A stretch of 54,413 nucleotides of DNA from Alphaproteobacteria bacterium (GCA_021208265.1 JAJOJU010000006.1:1-54413); one strand, 5' to 3'. Shown: positions 1 through 9,895, numbered from the stretch's first letter. Translations and numbers: made by a program. The notes: a model not told the origin generated them from the sequence alone.

Positions 1-602
1 CGATTTCACGCAGCTTGGCCCAGTCGACGATGCCGGAATAGGCGGAGAAGCCGCCGATGATCATCTTGGGCTTGTGCTCAACCGCCAGGCGCTCCAGCTC
101 GGACGTAATCGATCTTGCCGGTCTCATCGATGCCGTAGGGCACGATGTCATACAGCTTGCCGGAGAAGTTCACCGGTGAGCCGTGGGTCAGGTGACCGCC
201 GTGAGCCAGGTTCATGCCCAGCACCTTGTCACCGGGCTGCAGCAGGGCCATGTAGACGGCGCTGTTGGCCTGAGAGCCGGAGTGCGGTTGAACGTTTGCG
301 TAGGTGGCACCAAAAAGTTCCTTGGCCCGTTCGATGGCCAGGGTTTCCACCACGTCCACATACTCGCAACCGCCGTAGTAACGCTTGCCGGGATAGCCTT
401 CGGCGTATTTGTTGGTGAGAACTGAACCTTGTGCTTCCACCACCGCGCGGCTGGCGATGTTTTCACTGGCGATCAGCTCGATCTGATCCTGCTGGCGCAC
501 CAGTTCTTCCTGCATCGCTTTATAAATAGCGGGGTCGGCGGTTTTCAGATCGCTCCCGAAAAAGCTGTTTTCCACGTAAGTCGGTAATTTTTCTGCGCTC
601 AT
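1..602 (-). CDS. glyA: Serine hydroxymethyltransferase, partial (3' end outside window)
   Basis: PLP enzyme of the cytoplasm that converts serine and tetrahydrofolate to glycine and 5,10-methylene-THF. Only about the first 200 residues are present. Visible family motifs are LIASENIAS near residue 43, [14 protein letters not shown] near residue 65, and [10 protein letters not shown], followed by the [11 protein letters not shown] segment. The frame breaks at about 102-109: after GKIDY the homologous protein continues in another frame as [18 protein letters not shown]. This is a one-base indel, probably a sequencing error. The start ATG at 602 has a good ribosome site (AAAGGA, 8-9 nt upstream). 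It is the third gene of a minus-strand group after the small gene at 1075 and rpiB. Confidence 0.95.
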
Positions 603-621
603 GATCCTAGGTCCTTTCAGG

Positions 622-1050
622 TTAGCAGCTTAATTTTTCAACGCGGCGCGCATGGCGGCCACCTTCGAATTCCGTATTTAAAAAGGTTTCAACAATCTGA
701 AGGGCGGTCTCAGGCCCTGTTGTGCGTTCACCCAGCACCAGCACGTTGGCATCGTTATGCTGGCGGCACAGGCGCGCCATTGTGACATCCGTACACAACG
801 CGCCGCGCACGGCAGGTTCACGGTTCACAGCAATCGAAATACCAATGCCGGAACCGCAAATGGCGATACCGCGCGGGGCATCTCCGCTCGTGATGCCTTT
901 GGCCAGTTTGAAGCCGTAATCCGGGTAATCAACCGAGTCAGACGAATCCGTACCCAGATCGATCCATTCGAAATCAGGGAATTTTTGTTTAATGGCTGCT
1001 TTCAAGGTGAAGCCGCCATGGTCGGAAGCGATTAAAATCCGTTTGTTCAT
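622..1050 (-). CDS. rpiB: Ribose-5-phosphate isomerase B
   Basis: Interconverts ribose-5-phosphate and ribulose-5-phosphate in the pentose phosphate pathway (RpiB/LacAB fold, 142 aa, normal length). The N-terminus [10 protein letters not shown] carries the Asp-His pair of the active site. [17 protein letters not shown] holds the catalytic Cys and the phosphate-binding loop, and [12 protein letters not shown] matches the family's C-terminal segment. The gene is intact. It sits 19 nt upstream of glyA and 24 nt downstream of the small conserved gene, so the three probably form one transcript. The rpiB-glyA linkage is common in Alphaproteobacteria. Confidence 0.95.
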   Translation of the reverse strand: MNKRILIASDHGGFTLKAAIKQKFPDFEWIDLGTDSSDSVDYPDYGFKLAKGITSGDAPRGIAICGSGIGISIAVNREPAVRGALCTDVTMARLCRQHNDANVLVLGERTTGPETALQIVETFLNTEFEGGRHARRVEKLSC

Positions 1051-1074
1051 GCCCTTTATATAGGCGCTCTGCCC

Positions 1075-1278
1075 CTACGAAATCAATCCCTTCTTTCGAA
1101 GTACATATTCAAGGCGTTTGACAGCGTTCATTTTGAGCGTGGATTCGGGCGCGCTGGCAGGCCCTTGAATCGAAACTTCGGTCAAAGTCATTACATCCAT
1201 GGCCGTAGCCTTCACAAACTGCCCTATCTGATGCAGTTCGATGATAACTTCCCGGCCTTGCAAATCTTCCTTGGTCAT
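1075..1278 (-). CDS. Small conserved alphaproteobacterial protein (possibly DUF6898)
   Basis: A 67-residue cytosolic protein with no signal or membrane segment. It reads as a short beta-rich N-terminal half (REVIIELHQIG, then VKATAMD, EVSIQGPASAP) followed by a basic amphipathic helix (LKMNAVKRLEYVLRKKG). This layout resembles small uncharacterised proteins that accompany rpiB/glyA in Alphaproteobacteria; the DUF6898 assignment is from memory and unverified. Start ATG at 1278. It is the first gene of the presumed operon with rpiB and glyA. No function can be assigned from sequence. Confidence 0.65.
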   Translation of the reverse strand: MTKEDLQGREVIIELHQIGQFVKATAMDVMTLTEVSIQGPASAPESTLKMNAVKRLEYVLRKKGLIS

Positions 1279-1328
1279 GATCTGTTATTACCGGAATTTT
1301 AAAAAACACGAAAGGGGAGATGGAAAGC

Positions 1329-1706
1329 ATGAAAAATTTTCTGGCCAGTGCCGCCGTTCTGGCATCCGCCTCTCAATTTCTTTGTCTGTTTTGTTGTATT
1401 GTGCCTACAGCCACAGGGATTTTGGCGCTGTTGGCCACGCTGGGTTTAACAGGCACCAACGCCCCCATGCTGGGCGATATCGCCACCGCCTTTCACCCGT
1501 GGCGCATGCCCATTCTGGGAACCGCCGTTGTATTAATTTCCTTCAGCTGGGGCATGTGGTTTTATAACAAACGCCGCAAGCAAAAAAGCTGCGAGGAGGA
1601 AGTTTGCACCCCGTGCAACACCAAAGCCGCCAAATACCCGGTTTTTCTTATGATTGCCACCGGCCTTCTTGTTTTTAACTTTATCACTGTGGAGCTATTG
1701 CATTGA
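1329..1706 (+). CDS. Small MerC/MerT-like membrane protein
   Basis: A 125-residue inner-membrane protein with about four hydrophobic segments (roughly residues 4-40, 57-80 and 103-122). The first carries a cysteine cluster, [14 protein letters not shown], like the paired transmembrane cysteines of mercury transporters MerC and MerT. A second Cys group lies in a hydrophilic loop ([10 protein letters not shown]). Metal or thiol handling is therefore conceivable, but no other mer gene is near, so the role is not established. The start at 1329 is chosen over the in-frame ATG at 1320 because AAAGGGGA (1311-1318) is correctly spaced only for 1329. It overlaps the next gene by a few bases, suggesting translational coupling. 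Confidence 0.6.
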   Translation: MKNFLASAAVLASASQFLCLFCCIVPTATGILALLATLGLTGTNAPMLGDIATAFHPWRMPILGTAVVLISFSWGMWFYNKRRKQKSCEEEVCTPCNTKAAKYPVFLMIATGLLVFNFITVELLH

Positions 1707-2915
1707 CCATGACACCTAAAGATCACACCGGACAGATCAGCGAAAAAGTATCCTTCAACTGGCAGGACCCATTTTTGCTGGATGAGCTTTTAAGCGATGA
1801 AGAGCGCATGATACAGCAAACGGCAAAGGATTTTGCAACCGACCGCCTCCTCCCCGGCATTATCGAAGCCAATCGCCACGAAGAATTCGACCGTGAAATT
1901 ATGCGCGAAATGGGTGGGCTGGGCTTGCTCGGCCCGATGATTGAGGGCTATGGCTGTGCAGGTGCTTCCTACGTTTCCGCCGGGCTTATCGCGCGGGAAA
2001 TGGAGCGGGTGGATAGCGCGTATCGCTCCTGCTATTCCGTGCAATCCTCGCTGGTGATGTACCCCATCTGGCTGTTCGGATCGGAAGAGCAGAAGCAGAA
2101 ATACCTGCCGAAACTGGCTTCGGGCGAATATATCGGCTGTTTTGGCCTGACTGAACCCGATGGCGGGTCTGACCCCGGCGCGATGCGCACGCGGGCGAAG
2201 AAGGTTGATGGCGGCTATAAAATCTCCGGCGCCAAGCAGTGGATCACCAATTCCCCCATCGCCGAGGTGTTCGTTATCTGGGCGAAGGATGATAATGACC
2301 GCATTCGCGGTTTTATTCTCGATAAAGGCATGAAGGGGCTGGAAGCGCCCAAGATTGAAGGGAAGTTTTCGCTTCGTGCCTCCCCCACCGGCGGGATCAT
2401 GATGGATGAGGTGTTCGTGCCGGATGATGCGCTGATGCCGTTATCGGATGGTGTCAAATCCCCGTTCCTGTGCCTCAACTCCGCCCGTTTCGGCATTGCG
2501 TGGGGCGTGATGGGCGCGGCGGAGGATTGCTGGTTCCGCGCGCGGGATTACGTGATGGAGCGCAAAATCTTCGGCAAACCCCTGGGCGGGCAACAGCTCA
2601 TCCAGAAAAAAACTGGCGGATATGCAGACGGAAATCACGCTGGGCCTCACCGCCTGCTGGCGTTTGGGCAAACTGCGCGATGAAGGCCGCGCCGCACCGG
2701 AAGCCATATCCCTCATGAAACGCAACAATTGCGGCAAGGCTCTCGACATCGCCCGTGTCGCGCGCGACATGCTGGGCGGCAACGGCATTGCCGATGAATA
2801 CCACATCATCCGCCATGTCATGAACCTTGAGGCCGTCAACACTTACGAAGGCACGCACGATATCCACGCTCTCATTCTGGGCCGTGCGATGACAGGGTTG
2901 CAGGCGTTTGGGTAA
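1703..2915 (+). CDS. gcdH: Glutaryl-CoA dehydrogenase (frame broken by one base)
   Basis: FAD acyl-CoA dehydrogenase that oxidises and decarboxylates glutaryl-CoA to crotonyl-CoA in lysine and tryptophan breakdown. Seen: [17 protein letters not shown], the WITNSPIA substrate loop, the [19 protein letters not shown] helix, and the C-terminal [16 protein letters not shown] with the catalytic Glu, which is diagnostic for this subfamily. The reading frame breaks in a run of seven A at 2606-2612; six A restore a continuous protein of about 403 aa. TTG at 1703 lies 8 nt after GGAG; the in-frame ATG at 1709 is the alternative start. It overlaps the upstream membrane-protein gene by 4 nt. Confidence 0.9.
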
Positions 2916-2987
2916 TTTTTACATATTCATTGCAATATTGGCTATAATATGCCTTATATGCCTCATAATATTTACATGAGGGCAATT

Positions 2988-3750
2988 ATGGCTGTTTTTT
3001 CATATTTACAAAATTTAACAAATCACTTTTGGAACACAAATAAAACCCCGGAAACGGTTGTTCTGGACGAAGCAACACTTGCCGGTCAAGCAGCAGAACT
3101 CTTTGCAGGCGCTACTCCGGCTAAAAAGAAAGTGGCTCCCGCCACGGTGCTGAGAAATGACTCTGCCACCCCCATTACCTTTAACGTGGTCCTAAAAAGA
3201 CGGCACTATTGAAAACACAGGATCATCCATTCCCCCTGGCGGCGTTGCCGTTGTTCAGGTTGGCGGGGAAATCAATGTAATGCGCGAGTTTGAAAAACTT
3301 TATGAAGATGTTCAGGAAGGGATTGCGGCTGAAAACGTTGCTCATGCGGATGAGGCTATCGTCAGAGCCGGTATCCCGGCCGATCAAGCGGCAACACTGA
3401 CACGCCTGACGGCAACATCCAAGCAACGGGTAGATCAATACCTCAAGCTCCCGGCAGACAAAAAAGGGAACAGCGTTAATTTCGTTATTATGAAGCCTTG
3501 GGGGCCTGACGGTTCTCTGGTTCCCCAGAATGCAAAATCAGGCGATACGCTGGTATTTAATGGCGCCAAGGGCGACATATATTTCAACAGCGTAAGCGGC
3601 ACATTGGGTAATTTCGTAAATGCTGAAACCGGCGCCCCCATTCCTGAAGAGCTTGCCACCATGAAAACGGCACCTTTGGCAACGCTTAGAGCCGGCAGAG
3701 TGCAAGGCGCTGACCTGCAAGCCGGCGCCGCCCCGGCAGTAGGCCGATAA
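2988..3750 (+). CDS. Unrecognised protein (frame broken by one base)
   Basis: About 253 residues once an A run at 3194-3198 is shortened by one base: NVVL then reads on into KDGTIENTGSSIPPGG and joins the downstream frame without a stop. ATG 2988 is preceded by GAGGG at 5 nt. The middle (FNVVLKDGTIENTG ... GGVAVVQVGGE) looks beta-rich. A helical stretch follows (FEKLYEDVQEGIAAENV), then another beta-rich part (GDTLVFNGAKGDIYFNSVSG) and an Ala/Gly-rich tail. No signal peptide or membrane segment is visible. No family is recognised. It converges on the gene at 3825-5219 across a shared terminator. Confidence 0.6.
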
Positions 3751-3775
3751 CATTGGGATGTAATTCAAAAAAATA

Positions 3776-3806
3776 AAAAGCCGGAATAGTCTTCCGGCTT
3801 TTTTGT
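3776..3806. terminator. Bidirectional intrinsic terminator
   Basis: Inverted repeat AAAAGCCGGAA / TTCCGGCTTTT around a five-base loop, flanked by A-rich sequence on the left and six T on the right. It works on paper for both strands and lies exactly between two convergent genes (stops at 3750 and 3825). Confidence 0.85.
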
Positions 3807-3824
3807 TTGCCTGTCTTCTTTTCC

Positions 3825-5219
3825 CTATAGCCCCAATTCAGGCCCGCCAATAGCTCTTGCATATTGTGTGGTGGATGGCGGCGGCGTTATAACAGCACCT
3901 AAATTCACATTGCCAATATCATGGCTAAGGCGCTGTGCGCTCAGCTCCGGATAGGTTGCTACCCTTTGGACAACAAAACCAAACACCGAACCGGCCTTCT
4001 GGATACCATCAGAAATGTCCTGACGCAGCTTCTCGCCCGCCGCATCTTTAGACGCCAATGGTGACCAGCCAAGCTGCGGATATTTCTTTTCAATAGCTTC
4101 CACACTCTTGAGATCTTCCGCAAACTCTGCCGCAGGGGCAGACATTCTTACTGCTGGCGGGATTTCCTTTACGCCCGCCGTCTTAATATCCTGATACAGG
4201 GTTTCAAAAAGACTCTGGTTTGTACCATAAGCCTCCATCAACTGACGCAGATAAGCTTTATCAATCTTGCCCGTTTCCGCCGCAGCAATGGCATATACCG
4301 CCAGTTCATCCAGCGATCCCGCATCGGGAAGCCCACCAAAAATACTGTCAATCGTAATACCGGCATGATCATATAGGGTATGGTCTTTATCCCAGAATCG
4401 GTCTTTACCCGCTTTATTAGCCGGATCATAAACCTTAGGCGCGTTATGATGTTCATCCAGCATATTGGGGGCCGGAATATTAGCCCTGTGTACATCCGGC
4501 TCTTTATAAAAAGCCCGTAATGTAGCGTGGATGGCAGGATCAACTCCTTTGGCAAGTTTATAGAGCGCGCCGCCCCGATCCGATATTGCATCAGCCGCAA
4601 TCATCTGGGCCAATAAATGCTGGGGCGTTTTCCCCAGCTTTTGAGCCAGATCGCTCAGCGCCGTGCGGTCGTCCTGAGAAATAGCGTCTGAGTTCAACAA
4701 CCCAGCGGCAGCCTTTGCACAAAAATCAGCAGGCGTAACGCCATCCAGAGCTTTGTATTTATCACTCTTGCCCGGATTGGAGATCAACGTGTAACGGGGG
4801 GCCATCGGCAAATCCACCCCCAATACATTCACAACCGTACCGCAATCATGGGCAATCGCGGAATTAGCGGCAATTTCTTTTAAACCTGACTCAGTTTTAT
4901 CAGCCGGATCTCTATAATCGTGTGCAATCTTATGCGCCAAGGCATCAACGCCCATCCCCACAGCAATCGAATGCCCCCATTTTTTGGGAACCCAGTTTTC
5001 CATGGCGCCCGTAACATGCCCTGCGAACAGTTGCCATGCATGCTCATATTGCGTCACATATTCTTCGAGAGAGCCACCCTCTTGAATTAGTTCACTGCCT
5101 GCCTTTACAAGCAATGTCCCAGCCCGTGCCGGATCATTGATGGCCCCTGTAAATGGTTTTACTTTTTCCAAATGCCCCAATAGCACAGCGTAATCATCTA
5201 TATCTTTTTTAATACTCAT
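3825..5219 (-). CDS. Unrecognised 464-aa soluble protein
   Basis: Large, mostly helical, charged protein with no signal peptide or membrane helix. No known domain is recognised. Noticeable segments are WGHSIAVGMGVDALAHKIAHD near residue 80, IAHDCGTVVNVLGVDLPMAP near 125, a His/Asp/Trp-rich part (DRFWDKDHTLYDHAG) near 280, and a C-terminal Pro/Thr-rich tail. Start ATG 5219 is preferred to GTG 5228 because the strong GGAGGGG lies 9 nt before 5219 but abuts the GTG. It lies downstream of the MarR-like regulator on the same strand, with about 95 nt between. Confidence 0.6.
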   Translation of the reverse strand: MSIKKDIDDYAVLLGHLEKVKPFTGAINDPARAGTLLVKAGSELIQEGGSLEEYVTQYEHAWQLFAGHVTGAMENWVPKKWGHSIAVGMGVDALAHKIAHDYRDPADKTESGLKEIAANSAIAHDCGTVVNVLGVDLPMAPRYTLISNPGKSDKYKALDGVTPADFCAKAAAGLLNSDAISQDDRTALSDLAQKLGKTPQHLLAQMIAADAISDRGGALYKLAKGVDPAIHATLRAFYKEPDVHRANIPAPNMLDEHHNAPKVYDPANKAGKDRFWDKDHTLYDHAGITIDSIFGGLPDAGSLDELAVYAIAAAETGKIDKAYLRQLMEAYGTNQSLFETLYQDIKTAGVKEIPPAVRMSAPAAEFAEDLKSVEAIEKKYPQLGWSPLASKDAAGEKLRQDISDGIQKAGSVFGFVVQRVATYPELSAQRLSHDIGNVNLGAVITPPPSTTQYARAIGGPELGL

Positions 5220-5314
5220 ATCGGACACCCCTCCGGTTATTTAATTTTACGCAAATAAAAACAGGGAGCAAACTTGCTCCCCGCAATAGTATATGAAAAA
5301 TATTTAATGGTAGA

Positions 5315-5780
5315 TTAAAACCCGCCGCTAAAATTCGTCTGGGAAGCCCAGAAACGTTCCAGCATTTTCAGGGAATCATTCAGCGCGTTCAGGTGCTCGT
5401 CCTTGATTTCAGAGCCCTTCAGCTTTTCTTCATGACGTACGAACATGGCAGAGATCATGTTTTTAAGCTCAGTCCCCTTTTGCGAAAGGCGCACGCGAAT
5501 TGAGCGTTTATCATGCACAGAACGTTCCTGCACCAGATAGTCGTTTTCAACCATCTTCTTCACGTTGTAAGACACGTTGGAGCCGAGGTAGTAACCGCGG
5601 ATGGTCAATTCACCGACCGTCAGTTCGTCATCGCCGATATTGAAAAGGATCATGGACTGGACGTTGTTAATGTCTTGTATGCCTTTTTTTATCAAGTTCG
5701 ACCTTCAGCACGTCAAGAAAGTGACGGTGCAGGCGTTCGATCAGTTGAATAGCTTCATAATAAGGTGTGTTGTTCAGCAC
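5315..5780 (-). CDS. MarR-family regulator, LdtR-like (frame broken by one base)
   Basis: Winged-helix DNA-binding protein of about 154 aa. The recognition region GYYLGSNVSYNVKKMVEN and the wing RSVHDKRSIRVRLSQKG are typical of MarR proteins, and the YLGSNVSYN form resembles LdtR of Rhizobiales/Liberibacter, which controls an L,D-transpeptidase and stress tolerance. An L,D-transpeptidase lies in this window at 23426-25135. A run of seven T at 5684-5690 breaks the frame; with six, the N-terminal helix (YYEAIQLIERLHRHFL) joins to KKGIQDINNVQSMILF. The start GTG at 5778-5780 has GGAGAT 6 nt before it. A perfect inverted repeat upstream may be its own operator. Confidence 0.8.
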
Positions 5781-5864
5781 AGGTTCATCTCCACAAACAA
5801 TCTAGTCACATTTTCCTAAGGGATAACGGGCAAGGTCAAGCCCAAAGAATAACGATTCCAAATA

Positions 5865-5884
5865 TATACACTAGTGAGTGTATA
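5865..5884. promoter_or_regulatory. Perfect inverted repeat, candidate operator
   Basis: TATACACT-AGTG-AGTGTATA: two perfect 8-bp half-sites around 4 bp. It lies about 85 bp upstream of the MarR-like gene's start (5780) and just past the 3' end of the enoyl-CoA hydratase-like gene. Size and symmetry fit a MarR-type dimer site, which suggests autoregulation, but this is inference. No U-tract follows, so it is not a typical terminator. Confidence 0.5.
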
Positions 5885-5917
5885 CCAAAAATAGTGAACA
5901 AAAAATAAACGATTTTA

Positions 5918-6985
5918 TTAAAGTGCAACAGACGCCAGCGGCGGCACGCAGGGCACGAAACACACATCCACATCGCTTTCCGGCACACTCTCAATGGAAT
6001 CATGCTGCCAGCGCGGGGATTTATCCTTGTCGATCAGCAGCGCCCGAATACCTTCGTAAAGGTCATCCCCCTGAATGAAGCGGGCGCAGAGCTGATAATC
6101 ACGCTCGATGATCGTATCAAAATCATCATCCATACCGCGGTTATAATGTGCCAGTGCCACCAGAACACTTAACGGCGAACGGGAACGAAGCTCCACCAAC
6201 AGACCCACAGCTTGTTCGCTGCTCTCCTTACCCAGCGATGACAGGATCGTTTGCGCATCAGTGAACCGGAAATGCGCATCACAAAATTCACTCAAAGACA
6301 GAAATTGATCGGAAGATGAAATAGTTACGGAATAACTTTGAATTATTTTGACAATATCCGTCTGCCCGGCAGATATATCCTGCAAGATACTCTCAAAGCT
6401 TTCTTTTTTAACCAAATAATCCGCCAGCCCCGCTGACACCATATCGCCCCCCGGCAGCGTATTACCCGTCATGGCGAGATAGCGCCCGATATGAGACGGC
6501 GCCTTCACCAAATGGCTCACAGCCCCCACATCCGGGAAAAACCCGATCTTGGTTTCCGGCATGGCAAAAAGCGTCTCTTCGCACGCCACCCTTATGGATG
6601 AATTCCCGGCAAGGCCATAACCGCCGCCCATGGTGATCCCGTTCATCAAGGCCACTATGGGTTTGGGATAATGATAGATCAGCGTGTTCAGGGAATATTC
6701 AAGGCTGAAGAAGGATACAGGGTGCATAAGATCAGCCTCTCCCCGTTTATAGGCCTGCCCTGCACCATGAAAATGCTTCAGATCACCGCCCGCGCAAAAA
6801 GCCTTATGCCCGGCCCCGGTCAACACAACAGCCTTAATGGCAGGGTCATCTTTCCAGCTCTGCAATGCATCCCACATGCCGCGCAATACATTTAAATTAA
6901 GCGCATTCAATGCCGCCGGGCGGTTAATAGTAATGACGCCGGCTGCACCGCGCTGTTCAATAAGGATGTCTTGTTGATTCTCCAT
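5918..6985 (-). CDS. Enoyl-CoA hydratase/isomerase family, 3-hydroxyisobutyryl-CoA hydrolase-like
   Basis: 355-aa crotonase-fold enzyme. The length and C-terminal extension place it with 3-hydroxyisobutyryl-CoA hydrolase (valine breakdown) rather than ordinary 260-aa hydratases. Visible: oxyanion-hole segments FCAGGDLKHF (about residue 63) and NGITMGGGYGL (about 115), the AMPETKIGFFPDVGA block with the acidic residues used in hydrolysis, and FIQGDDLYEGIRALLIDKDK near the C-terminus. The last 25 residues are Cys/Pro/Val-rich and look unlike the family, so the exact stop could be affected by an indel. Divergent from hemB, with 25 bp between starts. Confidence 0.82.
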   Translation of the reverse strand: MENQQDILIEQRGAAGVITINRPAALNALNLNVLRGMWDALQSWKDDPAIKAVVLTGAGHKAFCAGGDLKHFHGAGQAYKRGEADLMHPVSFFSLEYSLNTLIYHYPKPIVALMNGITMGGGYGLAGNSSIRVACEETLFAMPETKIGFFPDVGAVSHLVKAPSHIGRYLAMTGNTLPGGDMVSAGLADYLVKKESFESILQDISAGQTDIVKIIQSYSVTISSSDQFLSLSEFCDAHFRFTDAQTILSSLGKESSEQAVGLLVELRSRSPLSVLVALAHYNRGMDDDFDTIIERDYQLCARFIQGDDLYEGIRALLIDKDKSPRWQHDSIESVPESDVDVCFVPCVPPLASVAL

Positions 6986-7010
6986 AGCAAAGAGGATAAA
7001 GACTTAAACC

Positions 7011-8015
7011 ATGATATCCAATACTCATTTCCCCTCCGCACGGCTGCGCCGCCTTCGCTCAAGCGAGGCCATGCGCGCACTGGTGCAGGAAAACACCTTA
7101 AGTGTGAATGATTTTATCCTGCCGATTTTTGTGGAAGAGGATGCGGCCGAGCGCAGCGCAATCTCTTCCCTGCCCGGGGTGTTCCGGGAAACGGAAGCCA
7201 CATTGCCCGCCGCCGTTAAAGAAGCGGCTGATCTCGGCATCAAGGCAATCATCCTGTTCGGTGTTTCAAAACATAAGGATTTTACAGGGTCCGACAGCAT
7301 GAAACCGGGCGGCCTTCTGGCCCGCATGATTAAGATCGCCAAGAATGCATCCCCCGAAACGCTGGTCATTGCTGATACTTGTTTTTGCGAATACACCGAT
7401 CATGGGCATTGCGGCCCCTTAGCGCATGGCGATGTTGATAACGATGCCACGCTGGAAAATCTCGGCAAGCAAGCGGTTGTGGCCGCGAACGCCGGAGCTG
7501 ATATCATCGCCCCCTCCGGGATGATGGACGGCATGGTAGGTGCCATCCGCCGCGCGCTGGATAGTGAAGGCCACACTGGCACACCGATCCTGTCCTATGC
7601 CGTTAAATATGCCTCAGCCTTCTATGGGCCTTTCCGCGATGCGGCAGGCTGCACACTGGGCCAGTATGAAGACGCCCCCAAGACCCGCAAAACATACCAG
7701 ATGAACCCTGCCAATGGCGATGAAGGTATGCGCGAAGCGGCGCTGGATGTGGCAGAAGGTGCTGATATGCTGATGGTGAAACCGGGTCTGCCCTATCTTG
7801 ACATGATCCGCCGCCTGAAAGATGCGTTTCATATGCCCGTATTCGCCTATCACGTCAGCGGTGAATTCGCCATGCTGAAAGCCGCGGCGGCAAACGGCTG
7901 GCTTGATTATGATACCTGTTTGATGGAAAGCCTGATGAGCTTTAAACGCGCCGGGTGTGATGCGATTTTGACCTATGGCGCAAAGGATGCCGCCCGCATT
8001 CTTAGAAACGCGTAA
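7011..8015 (+). CDS. hemB: Delta-aminolevulinic acid dehydratase (porphobilinogen synthase)
   Basis: Condenses two 5-aminolevulinate molecules to porphobilinogen in heme synthesis; 334 aa, intact. The active-site lysines are in SYAVKYAS and MLMVKPG. DTCFCEYTDHGHCG carries the three-Cys zinc site, so this is the zinc type rather than the Asp-rich magnesium type found in some rhizobia. GCTLGQYEDAPKTRKTYQMN matches the allosteric/active-site region. In several Alphaproteobacteria hemB lies close to the arginyl-tRNA transferase gene and parC; here the EAL gene and motAB lie between them. Confidence 0.97.
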   Translation: MISNTHFPSARLRRLRSSEAMRALVQENTLSVNDFILPIFVEEDAAERSAISSLPGVFRETEATLPAAVKEAADLGIKAIILFGVSKHKDFTGSDSMKPGGLLARMIKIAKNASPETLVIADTCFCEYTDHGHCGPLAHGDVDNDATLENLGKQAVVAANAGADIIAPSGMMDGMVGAIRRALDSEGHTGTPILSYAVKYASAFYGPFRDAAGCTLGQYEDAPKTRKTYQMNPANGDEGMREAALDVAEGADMLMVKPGLPYLDMIRRLKDAFHMPVFAYHVSGEFAMLKAAAANGWLDYDTCLMESLMSFKRAGCDAILTYGAKDAARILRNA

Positions 8016-8066
8016 AACAGAAAAATCGCAGTAATTTTTTAAGCCTTCTTATGATATCGTCTTGGG

Positions 8067-9729
8067 ATGGCTGATGCCTCGAATCTAAAACAACAACGGG
8101 ACCGCTTCCTCGCTTTTTCATTTGCGTCTTCTGACCTGCTGCTTGAGGTGGGGGAGGACGGCAAGGTTGGTTATGCGCTGGGGGCTTCGCAAGGTATTAT
8201 CGGCGTTAACGATAAAACGCTGGAAGGTATGCGCTGGCTTGACTTATTCGCCGCCATTGACCGTCCCGTTCTGAAAACCATGATGGAAAAAGCCCGCGCC
8301 GGGCAACGCTGCGGCCCCATTCTAGTGGCCCTGAATGAAGGTTTCGGTAAGCATACAAAAGCCCTTGTCACCGGCATAAAAATGCCAGATACGCCTAATT
8401 TTTACGTCACACTGGGTTTGGGAAGCGTGCTGATGGCAAAACTCGCCGAGCAAATCCGGAAAGATCAAGAAGGCAAATTGCTGGATAAAGACAGCTTTGC
8501 CCAGGCCGCCATGGAAGCTTTTGATGTTGCCAAATCGCTCGGCACGGATATCGATATCACCCTGCTGGATCTGGCTATCACGCCCGACAAAAAGAGCGAA
8601 TTCGGGGAAGAAGGCTGGGACAGTTTTGTCGAAAATGTATCTGCCCTGCTCCGCTCCAAATCAGTAGACGGCACAGCCGCCGCCCAGATTGCCGATGGCA
8701 GGTACAGCGTGGTGCATGACAAATCCATCGACCCGGAAACCCTGAAACAACAAATATCCCAACTCTCTCAGGACCGCGACCCCACAGGGGAAGGTATCAG
8801 CGTGCAGAGCAAGACCATCACTTCGGACGTATCAACCCTGTCCGAGCGGGATACCGCACGGGCGCTGATATACACAATCAACGAATTTGAACGCAAAGGG
8901 GCGGACCTGACCATCGAAAACCTGAATTCAGGTTTTAAATCATATCTGGCAGCTAACGCTCAGAAAATAAAAGATTTCCAGAATTTGATCACACGCCTCA
9001 ACTTCCAGCTCTTTTTCCAGCCGATTGTTGACACCACAACTCTGCAGGTCTCTCACTACGAAATGCTGTCCCGGTTTGAAGAAGGCGATACGATGGAATG
9101 GGTGGTCTTTGGTGAAGATATCGGCATGGCCTCGGAATTCGACATTGCCGTCTGTGAGCGTGCCATCAACTATCTGGTCTTCAAAGGCGGCGTTACGCAC
9201 ACCAAGTTTTCAGTCAATCTTTCCGGTCAATCCATTGAAAGCAGCGCTTTTTTTTGACAAGCTCATGAAACAGCTTTCGCAGCACCCCAATCTGTCGGGC
9301 CGCCTGATGTTTGAAATCACAGAATCTTCGAACATCAAGGACCTTGAAAAGGTGGGTGAGTTCGTTTCAGAGCTTCAGAAAAAGGGCTTTACGGTAGCTC
9401 TTGACGATTTCGGCTCCGGCTCGGCCTCATTCCAATACCTGCAAAGCCTGAATGTTGACTATGTGAAGATCGATGGCAAATACATCCGCAAGCTCTTAAC
9501 ATCACAGCGTGATGCATCCATGGTGAAAAACCTGACCCAGATGTGCAAGGATCTCGGCATCAAGGTCATCGCGGAATTTGTTGAGGAAGAAGCGCAGCTT
9601 AACCTGCTGAGATCCATGGGCGTTGACTATGTTCAGGGGTATTTGCTTGGCAAACCCGGGCCTAAGCCGGACTACGTAAAACCCGCAAGTTTGGCCGTTA
9701 TAACTCCAAAAATTGCAAAAAATTCCTAG
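8067..9729 (+). CDS. EAL-domain protein, probable c-di-GMP phosphodiesterase (frame broken by one base)
   Basis: About 553 aa. Residues 1-130 look PAS-like (LLLEVGEDGKVGYALGAS ... FYVTLGLG). A linker/helical region follows, then a C-terminal EAL domain from about residue 310. EAL catalytic positions are present: Glu in HYEMLSRF (EML instead of EAL), Asn in NLSGQSIE, Glu in FEITES, DDFGSGSAS, Lys in VDYVKIDG, Glu in VIAEFVEEE, and Gln in YVQGYLLGKP. It could therefore hydrolyse c-di-GMP. No GGDEF domain is seen. A run of eight T at 9248-9255 breaks the frame; seven restore SSAFFDKLMKQL. It lies directly before motA and motB, which suggests a motility link. Confidence 0.88.
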
Positions 9730-9895
9730 GGAAACCCGGTAAAAACTAGTACCATGATGGGCAGTGAGCGTAATCTTAACCTCGCGTTCATAACTCTTGG
9801 GCCATAGTGGGTACATTCCCGTTCCGGCTCGCGTAACCTGTAACACTTACTTATTTGAGGCCCACAAGCCCGCTTTATAAGGATTATAATCGGCT

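Noticed and set aside
9730-9895. Possible small RNA or gene before motA
   Set aside because: No clear structure, terminator or open frame; probably leader and promoter only.
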